From the NCBI GenBank assembly GCA_016185145.1, contig JACPOB010000085.1, positions 1 through 32,119 of the forward strand: 32,119 bases of DNA, read 5' to 3'. The notes below the pieces were generated by a model. That model was not told the DNA's origin. It saw only the letters and a program-made list of their open reading frames with translations, and did no database searches. The DNA is from Rhodospirillales bacterium (GTDB lineage: Bacteria > Pseudomonadota > Alphaproteobacteria > Reyranellales > Reyranellaceae). This document shows, piece after piece, positions 26,529 to 32,119 of the stretch. How positions within the stretch are numbered: the stretch's first letter is position 1; each line of letters opens with the position of its first letter. The position numbers and the translations under genes were made by a program.

Positions 26529-27737
26529 ATGTCCGTTGCCACGCCGGCCCTTCCCGCCCGAACCGAGCGCTTCTGGGCGGCGCTGCTGGCGGCGACGCTG
26601 ATGAACCTGCCCCTGGGATCGGTCTACGCCTTCAGCGTGCTGCTGCGCCCGATCGAGCAGGAGCTCGGCATCCCGCGCTCGGCGCTGTCACTGGTCTTCG
26701 GCCTGGCGACGGTGGGCTTCACGGCAGGCTCGGTCGGCGCCGCCTTCCTCTATCGCCTCGCCCCCGTGTCGATCCTGGTGCTCATAAGCGCGCTGGTGGC
26801 CGCGGGCGGCATCGCGCTGGCGGCGACGGCGAGCGGGCTAACCCAGTTGCTGGTGGGATACGGCGTCGTGTTCGGCACCGGCGGCGGCACGACCTACATC
26901 CTACTGCAGCAGGGCGTGAACATGCTGGTCCGGCGCCGCCAGGGGCTCGTGAACGGCTACATCGTCAGCCTCTATCCCATGGGCGCGATGCTGGCGACGC
27001 CGGCCTTCCATGCCTGCAACGAAACCTTCGGCTGGCGCACCACCTTGGGCGGCTTGGCGACCGTGCTGGTGGCGAGCGGCATCGCCGCGGCGCTGCTCGC
27101 CTGGCACAGCGGGGCGCGGCTGGTCGCGCCGGCGAGCATCGCGTCGACGGAGTCGACGAAGGGACCACCAATCCTGAGCGCGACGTTCTTCAAGCTGTCG
27201 ACGACGTTCTTCCTCGCCGCCTCGGCCGGTCTGATGGTGCTGAGCCAGGCGCGCGAGATCGTGGCGGCCTACGGCGGCGCTGCCACCTTGGCGGTGGCGG
27301 CGACGACCGCCCTCACCGGCGCGATCGCCCTGGCGCGCATCAGCGGCGGCTGGCTGGTCGACCGCTTCGCGGTGCCCAACGTGGCGTGCGCGGCGCACGC
27401 GCTGGCGCTTGGCGGCGGGCTGCTGCTGACGTTCCTGCCCGCGCCCGTCACCGCGGTCGCAGGGCTGGGCATGATCGGGCTGGGCTACGGCTTCGTCTCC
27501 GGCGCTACCGCGGGCGGCATCGGCATCTACTGGCGGCCCGCCGACTACGGCCGCGTCGCCGGGCGGACCTACATCGCCTGGTGCCTGGCCGCCGTCAGCC
27601 TCCCAGTCTTGGCCGGCTATCTGTTCGACCTGACGCGAGCCTACGACACGGCGGTGGTGATCGCCGCCGGCGCCAACGTCCTGGGCATGGCGATGGCGCT
27701 CACGATGCCGCGGCGCGGGTGGCGCGGGGGAGGCTGA
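26529..27737 (+). CDS. MFS transporter, oxalate/formate antiporter-like
   Basis: This is a 402-residue inner-membrane transporter of the major facilitator superfamily with about twelve helices. The opening LMNLPLGSVYAFSVLLRPIEQELGIPRS segment, with a GSVYAFSV motif in helix 1, and GYGVVFGTGGGTTYILLQQGVN in helix 4 resemble the OFA (oxalate/formate antiporter) group that carries monocarboxylates. The central loop is short (about residues 195-215). The ribosome binding site is not strong. An inverted repeat CTTCGA-TCTC-TCGAAG lies upstream at 26389-26404. The substrate is not decidable. Confidence 0.85.
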   Translation: MSVATPALPARTERFWAALLAATLMNLPLGSVYAFSVLLRPIEQELGIPRSALSLVFGLATVGFTAGSVGAAFLYRLAPVSILVLISALVAAGGIALAATASGLTQLLVGYGVVFGTGGGTTYILLQQGVNMLVRRRQGLVNGYIVSLYPMGAMLATPAFHACNETFGWRTTLGGLATVLVASGIAAALLAWHSGARLVAPASIASTESTKGPPILSATFFKLSTTFFLAASAGLMVLSQAREIVAAYGGAATLAVAATTALTGAIALARISGGWLVDRFAVPNVACAAHALALGGGLLLTFLPAPVTAVAGLGMIGLGYGFVSGATAGGIGIYWRPADYGRVAGRTYIAWCLAAVSLPVLAGYLFDLTRAYDTAVVIAAGANVLGMAMALTMPRRGWRGGG

Positions 27738-27854
27738 TCCGGCGCAAGCCGGCGCCGGGTTATGAGCGGGCCGAGTTTGACTCGCGCGACGCTGCAACCC
27801 ATCCTTTCAACGCCGCTCCAGTTTGTCCGACCGTATTGGCGCTTGGAGGGTTAC

Positions 27855-29076
27855 ATGACGTCGTACCGGGTTCTCCGATTACGTCGCGTGCTTTCCCGAC
27901 TGGCGTTCCTCGTGGTCGCCGCGCTCGGCACGGCAGCCGCAGCGGCTCCGCCGGCGGGCCGATCCCCTGGTCGTGCGCTTTCACCTCAAGGAGCCCTGGC
28001 CCGACTTCATGACGTTCTACGGCACGACCGCCACGGCCGCCGGCCTCGTCGTCCCGAAGAAATACCTTGCCCAGGTGGGAGAGGACGGCTTCAGGAAGCA
28101 GCCGGTCGGCGCTGGCCCCTACAGATTCGTCAGCAACAAGCCCGGCCTGGAAGTCGAGCTGGAAGCCTTTCCCGCCTATTGGCGCCGCGTGCCGAGCGTG
28201 AAGACGCTGATCATGAAGAGCGTCCCCGAAGCGACGACACGCGCCGTGATGGTGAAAACCGGCGAAGCCGACATCGCCTACGCCATCGACGGCCCCGAAG
28301 CCGAGGAGATCCAGCGTGACCGGCGCCTGCAAGTGGTGGCTTCCAAGCACGCCTCGATCTTCTGGATCGAGTTCACCGAGCAATGGGATGCCAAGTCTCC
28401 GTGGCACGACCCGCGGCTGCGCCGCGCCGCGAACCTGGCGCTCGATCGCAAGCGGATCAACGAGGCGGCGTGCCTCGGCTTCTGCCCGCCGGCGGGCGTG
28501 ATCGTGCCGCGGGTCATGGACTTCGCGCTGCAGGTCGAGCCGCCGCCCTACGATCCTGGCAAGGCCAGGCAGCTCCTCGCCGAAGCCGGCTATCCAAAGG
28601 GCTTCGAGGCCGGCGAGTTCGCCGCGATCCCCGGCTTCCCGACGGTGGCCGACGCCGTGGTGAACGACCTGAACGCGGCCGGCATCCGGGTCAGGCTGCG
28701 GCCGTTGGAGCGCGCGTCCTTCTACGCCGCCTGGCAGGAAAAGAAGCTGCGCGGCCTGTTCATGACCGCGGCCGGAAACTCCGGCAACGCCGCCAGCCGC
28801 GTCGAGTCCTTCATCCAGTCCAAGGGCGCCTACGCCTATGGCGGCTATCAGGACATCGACGACCTCTTTCAACGACAGGCGGCCGAGCGCGATACCCAAA
28901 AGCGCGAAGCGCTGCTGCACAAGATCCAGCAACTCACGATCGAGCGGGAGATGTTCGCGCCGGTCATGGACCTCCGCACCCTGAACGCCGTCGGCCCGCG
29001 CATCGCCAGGCACACGATCACCGATGTCTGGATGAGCCCGTTCGTTTCCTGCGAGGATATCGAACTCAAGCCGTAG
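27855..29076 (+). pseudogene. Dipeptide/oligopeptide ABC binding protein (SBP_bac_5) with its middle deleted
   Basis: The ATG at 27855 has GGAGG five bases upstream and opens a signal peptide (MTSYRVLRLRRVLSRLAFLV, then VAALGTAAAAAPPAG). Around base 27955 the frame breaks. A different frame then continues with DPLVVRFHLKEPWPDFMTFY and runs unbroken through VGAGPYRF, EAFPAYWRR and LRRAANLALDRKRINE to the C-terminus at 29076. This is the latter two thirds of a family 5 solute-binding protein. Roughly 130-160 residues of the N-terminal lobe are missing and the join is out of frame, so the gene is inactive. A start at 27973 could in theory produce a truncated protein without a signal peptide. No permease or ATPase genes follow. 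Confidence 0.85.
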
Positions 29077-30367
29077 CAACGCCAAGGACGGGAACGCCGG
29101 AAGCACCCGGACGGCGCGCGCCCAGCATCTGCCGTGCTTCGTCCATCCGATTGGCGCTGAGATAGGCCCTGAGCAGGGTGAAGTCGATCAGGTCGTGTTG
29201 CGCACGGCTGCCGCCGACGCGTTCGTTCTGGCCCGCAAGCGGCGCCAGCGCATCGATTGCACCGGAGAAGTCGCCGCGTTCGAACGCCGCGAATCCGCGC
29301 GCCAGTTCGGGAAGGTAGGAGCCCGACGGGTAGCGGCCCTCGTGCGCCAATGCCTCGATCTGGCGGGCGCGCGTGCCGGCCGCGGACTCGTCCTGCATGA
29401 CGGCCTCGGCCAGGACGACATGCAGGTCGGCGAGACCGTTGCCCGGCCGCGGCAACGCCTGGCGCGCGAAGGCATGCAAGGCGCGCCAGGCCGCGTCATC
29501 GCGCGGGTGACCCGCGAGTTCGGACCGCCACAGGAACGATGCGCCGTCGGAGACTTTCTGCTGGGGGCCGCCGCTGTGGCGGTCGAGTGCAATGGCATCG
29601 CGATAGAGCCGCAGCGCCTCGGTCCAGTTGCCGGCCTGGATCTCGAACAGGGAGAGATGCCAGCTGAGATGGCCGTGGAAGAAGGCTTCCCGCGGATAGG
29701 TGGCGAGCCACGATGAGAGGAAGGAGCGCGCCGTCTCGAGCTCGCCGCTCTCGTAGCAGATGTGAGCGACGCCGTGCGCAGCATGCGCATTGTTCGGGTT
29801 CGCCGCCACGGATCGCTCGATCTTCTCGCGCGCGACGCCAAGCTGCCCGTCCTCGGAGAGCGACATGGCGTGATAGGAGACGAACCAGAAATCGTCGCCA
29901 TAGGCCGGGGCCAGGCTGTCCATCAGGGCCGCAATCCGCTGCTTCTGCCCGAGATGGCCGGAGCCGCCGATCAAGCCGTTGGGGTTCGCTGCGCTGGCGA
30001 CGACCAGGGCATCGCGCGGCCACGCCGCCAGATGGGCATACAAGGCTGAGATCGCGGCCTCGATCTCGCCGGCGAACACGAGGTCGAAAAAGGCGATGTG
30101 GCTCGCCTCTCGCTCGGACACACCGGACGCCAGGTCCTTGGCGGCCGCCAGTGCCGTCCGCGCGGCCCCGACGTCGCCCTGTCTCAGCAGGACCTGCGCC
30201 TTGCCGGCGTAGGCCAGGGCGAAGCCGGGATCGACGGCGATGGCTCGGTCATAGGCTTCGAGCGCGCCGGGATAGAAGGTCAGCGCCAAGCCCGAGGCCT
30301 CGACGTAGGCGTCCCGCGCGGCAGCCGATGCCGTCGTCAAGGCAAGGTCGTAGCGATCCTTCAGCAT
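29066..30367 (-). CDS. TPR-repeat protein resembling TTC38
   Basis: The 433-residue protein is all helical, with tetratricopeptide-like repeats throughout. It resembles the TTC38 family: an N-terminal PGALEAYDRAIAVDPGFALAYAGKA repeat, the EREASHIAFF segment, FVSYHAMSLSEDG, NPNNAHAAHGVAHICYESGE, and FFHGHLSWHLSLFEIQAGNW in the middle, then WRSELAGHPRD. It has no signal peptide, so it is probably cytoplasmic. Members of this family have no firm function. Its 3' end overlaps the 3' end of the binding-protein pseudogene by 11 bases in a convergent layout. It diverges from the NmrA-like gene across 113 bases. Confidence 0.8.
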   Translation of the reverse strand: MLKDRYDLALTTASAAARDAYVEASGLALTFYPGALEAYDRAIAVDPGFALAYAGKAQVLLRQGDVGAARTALAAAKDLASGVSEREASHIAFFDLVFAGEIEAAISALYAHLAAWPRDALVVASAANPNGLIGGSGHLGQKQRIAALMDSLAPAYGDDFWFVSYHAMSLSEDGQLGVAREKIERSVAANPNNAHAAHGVAHICYESGELETARSFLSSWLATYPREAFFHGHLSWHLSLFEIQAGNWTEALRLYRDAIALDRHSGGPQQKVSDGASFLWRSELAGHPRDDAAWRALHAFARQALPRPGNGLADLHVVLAEAVMQDESAAGTRARQIEALAHEGRYPSGSYLPELARGFAAFERGDFSGAIDALAPLAGQNERVGGSRAQHDLIDFTLLRAYLSANRMDEARQMLGARRPGASGVPVLGVATA

Positions 30368-30480
30368 GACATGATCCTTCGCACTGCCGGTTCGACGTTA
30401 TCGGAGACCTATCCCAAAGGCCAGATATCGGCCGCCCGGCAAAAGGTGCATTGATCGCCTCACCCAACAGGAGGTGACTC

Positions 30481-31236
30481 ATGAAGATCATCGTCATCGG
30501 CGGCACCGGCCTGATCGGCTCGAAGACCGTCGCCATTCTGCGCCGGGGCGGCCACGAGGTCGTCGCGGCGTCCCCCAACAGCGGCGTCAACACCATCACC
30601 GGCGAGGGCCTCGAGGAGGCCGTGGCCGGCGCCGAGGTGGTGATCGACCTCGCCAACTCGCCGTCATTCGAGGACAAGGCGGTGCTGGCCTTCTTCGAGA
30701 CCTCCGGCCGCAACCTTCTCGCGGCGGAGGCCGCAGCCGGCGTCCGCCACCATGTCGCGCTCTCCATCGTCGGCACCGACCGGACGCCCGACAACGGCTA
30801 CTTCCGCGCCAAGGTCGCGCAGGAGAAGCTGATCGCGGCCTCCGGCCTCCCCTACACCATCATCCGCTCGACCCAGTTCCTGGAGTTCCTGCGCGGCATT
30901 GCCGCCGAAGGCACGGATGGCAACAAGGTCAGGATCTCGCCCGGCCTGTTCCAGCCCATCGCGGCGGACGACGTTGCCACCATTGTCGCCGAGGTGGCGC
31001 TCGGGGCGCCGCGCAACGGCATCGTCGAGATCGCCGGTCCCGAGCGGGCGCCGTTCGACGAGATCGTCGCCCGCTATCTCAAGGCGGTCGGCGATCCGCG
31101 CGAGGTCGTGCGCGATCCGGGAGCGCGATACTTCGGCGGCCGGGTCGAGGAGCGGTCGCTTGTGCCGCTGGGCGAGGCACGACTGGGCCGCATCGGCTTC
31201 GACGAATGGCTCCGCCGCTCGCAGACGACCACCTGA
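30481..31236 (+). CDS. NmrA-like / atypical SDR NAD(P)-binding protein
   Basis: The 251-residue protein has an N-terminal Rossmann fold with GGTGLIGS (residues 7-14), the atypical short-chain dehydrogenase (NmrA/NAD(P)H azoreductase-like) nucleotide motif. It continues with VVIDLANSPSF, HVALSIVGTDR, YFRAKVAQEKLI and YTIIRSTQFLEF. The usual Tyr-x3-Lys is present as YFRAK, though the tyrosine may not be catalytic in this group. A perfect AGGAGGTGA lies six bases before the ATG, indicating strong translation. A secreted cupin gene follows 29 bases later. A redox or sensor role is inferred. Confidence 0.87.
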   Translation: MKIIVIGGTGLIGSKTVAILRRGGHEVVAASPNSGVNTITGEGLEEAVAGAEVVIDLANSPSFEDKAVLAFFETSGRNLLAAEAAAGVRHHVALSIVGTDRTPDNGYFRAKVAQEKLIAASGLPYTIIRSTQFLEFLRGIAAEGTDGNKVRISPGLFQPIAADDVATIVAEVALGAPRNGIVEIAGPERAPFDEIVARYLKAVGDPREVVRDPGARYFGGRVEERSLVPLGEARLGRIGFDEWLRRSQTTT

Positions 31237-31265
31237 TCCGCAACCGTCAACCGCAGGAGAGTCTC

Positions 31266-31679
31266 ATGAAGCGCATCCTCTGTTCACTGCTTCTCGCCGC
31301 CCTGCCGTTCGCCAGCGCCCTCGCGGACGACGCGGGGTTCAAGAACGCCAAGGTGACCGTCGTCGACCAGCACGAGCTGCCGAACGTGCCCGGCAAGAGC
31401 CTGCGCGCGGTGCTCGTCGAGTACGGGCCAGGCGGCGGCTCGCCCTCCCATCGGCATCCGTCGTCGGCCTTCATCTACGCGCGCGTGCTCGAGGGCGCGA
31501 TCCGCAGCAAGGTCAACGACGGGCCGGAGCGGACCTACCAGGCCGGTGAGAGCTGGACCGAGAAGCCGGGTGATCATCACCAGGTCAGCCGGAATGCCAG
31601 CACGACGGCACCGGCCAAGCTGCTTGCCGTGTTCGTGGTCGACACGGCCGATCGGACGATCGTGATCCCGGACAAGTAG
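31266..31679 (+). CDS. Secreted cupin-domain protein
   Basis: The 137-residue product has a signal peptide (MKRILCSLLLAALPFASALA) and a single cupin barrel. Cupin motif 1 is SPSHRHPSSAF with His62 and His64, and motif 2 is PGDHHQVSRN with His104 and His105. The usual glutamate shortly after the HxH is absent; a Glu in VLEG lies later, so metal binding may differ. CAGGAGAG precedes the ATG, and the gene follows the NmrA-like gene by 29 bases, so they form one operon. The substrate is unknown. Similar small periplasmic cupins often sit beside SDR-type genes in alphaproteobacteria. Confidence 0.87.
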   Translation: MKRILCSLLLAALPFASALADDAGFKNAKVTVVDQHELPNVPGKSLRAVLVEYGPGGGSPSHRHPSSAFIYARVLEGAIRSKVNDGPERTYQAGESWTEKPGDHHQVSRNASTTAPAKLLAVFVVDTADRTIVIPDK

Positions 31680-31744
31680 TCGGGCCCGTCTGCCGCCCAG
31701 CCGTGGCCTAATTGTGTTCGTTTGCGGGTTTGCCGTCCGCGGGC

Positions 31745-31772
31745 TTTGTCCGCGATGGTGTGTGCATACAAT
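31745..31772 (+). promoter_or_regulatory. Sigma-70-like promoter of the 64-residue gene
   Basis: TTTGTC (31745-31750) is followed after 16 bases by TACAAT (31767-31772). The ATG at 31779 begins seven bases after the -10 element, about where transcription should start, and no ribosome binding site lies between. That geometry suggests a leaderless or nearly leaderless mRNA. Confidence 0.4.
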
Positions 31773-31778
31773 GGCCCC

Positions 31779-31973
31779 ATGAGAGATCATGGCGAGACGA
31801 TCATCTTCCACGTCCGCGCGACCGATCCCAGGAACAGCCAGCAGATGGTCTATGAGTGCGTCGGCTTTCCCATGGCGCACGCGAAGGCGGCCGAGCTGCG
31901 CATGAGCGGCTACAAGGACGTGGTCACATCAATGGCCGCGGCGGCGAGCGAGACGGCATCGCAGGGCACCTGA
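31779..31973 (+). CDS. Small conserved-looking protein of 64 residues, unknown function
   Basis: The product begins MRDHGETIIFHVRATDPRNS, has a central YECVGFPMAHAKAAELRMSGYKDVV segment and a low-complexity Ala/Ser tail. The composition and the SGYKDVV ending of the globular part look like a genuine small alphaproteobacterial protein rather than a chance frame. No domain is named. An in-frame upstream ATG at 31722 would add an unconvincing arginine-rich stretch; the start at 31779 is preferred because of the promoter geometry. It follows the cupin gene by 99 bases. Confidence 0.55.
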   Translation: MRDHGETIIFHVRATDPRNSQQMVYECVGFPMAHAKAAELRMSGYKDVVTSMAAAASETASQGT

Positions 31974-32119
31974 CCTAGCCTAGTTTCTGTCTCGAAAGGC
32001 CTTTTGTGTGGGGGGTCGGGCACTTTTTCGCTGTCATCTGCGGACAAGAAGTTGCGATCTGGCAGGTTCAAAGTGGCCGGACAGAGCGGTTTGCGGGTGT
32101 CGGGGCGTGCGCGGACGTG
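31974..32119. other. Non-coding end of the window
   Basis: The last 146 bases show no gene, hairpin terminator or RNA that could be recognised. A short AAAGGCCTTTT palindrome lies near 31998-32008. Confidence 0.4.

Noticed and set aside
26522..28012. A 496-codon plus-strand frame overlapping the MFS gene
   Set aside because: It is a shifted frame of the MFS gene with an arginine/glycine-rich product; the MFS frame has the proper helices.
27760..29106. A 448-codon minus-strand frame opposite the binding-protein pseudogene
   Set aside because: The plus-strand frame has clear family 5 binding-protein motifs; the minus frame has none.

Overview
The window is GC-rich and codes densely on both strands, in the style of an alphaproteobacterium. 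The evidence is the urt/ure nitrogen cluster, a GreB with the alphaproteobacterial look, orphan TAXI and dipeptide-type binding proteins, and several lone AraC regulators. A soil- or water-living Hyphomicrobiales/Rhodospirillales relative is the best guess. The genus cannot be fixed from sequence alone.

Region 1 (1-7158, minus strand) is a complete urease cluster running leftward: ureD, ureA, a fused ureB-ureC gene, ureE, ureF, a four-helix DUF3995-like membrane protein, ureG and hupE/ureJ. The N-terminal part of urtA follows, which is the urea ABC transporter binding protein. UrtA and its transporter would bring in urea and UreA plus the UreBC fusion would hydrolyse it. UreD/E/F/G would load nickel, and HupE/UreJ would supply the metal. 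Three unrelated palindromic elements fill three of the gaps between genes. Sigma-54-like -24/-12 motifs lie upstream of urtA and of ureD, which fits control by nitrogen status.

Region 2 (7189-17032) is mixed: greB, a GFA-fold zinc protein, a DUF4239 membrane protein, an orphan TAXI binding protein and a 510-residue protein made of about 13 RTX-like repeats of 27-33 residues. After these come a secreted TPR protein and a translationally coupled SulP anion transporter/Ca2+ antiporter pair.

Region 3 (17319-24256) holds a periplasmic sulfatase with an outer-membrane beta-barrel partner, bracketed by two paralogous AraC regulators. It also holds a decayed binding-protein/adenylate-cyclase gene and a Rieske ring-hydroxylating oxygenase.

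Region 4 (24281-32119) carries an alpha/beta-hydrolase fused to a staphylococcal-nuclease-like domain, a short partial copy of the Rieske gene and a small secreted cysteine-rich protein resembling SUEL lectins. It continues with an MFS transporter, a dipeptide-binding-protein pseudogene with its middle deleted, a TTC38-like TPR protein, an NmrA-like reductase with a secreted cupin, and a possibly leaderless 64-residue gene.

The most notable points are the UreB-UreC fusion with its embedded membrane gene, the hydrolase-nuclease fusion, the long-period RTX-like repeat protein, and a cluster of internally deleted genes between 21 and 29 kb. No CRISPR array, tRNA, rRNA, transposase or prophage gene was seen. 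Nothing here proves a new defence or mobile system.
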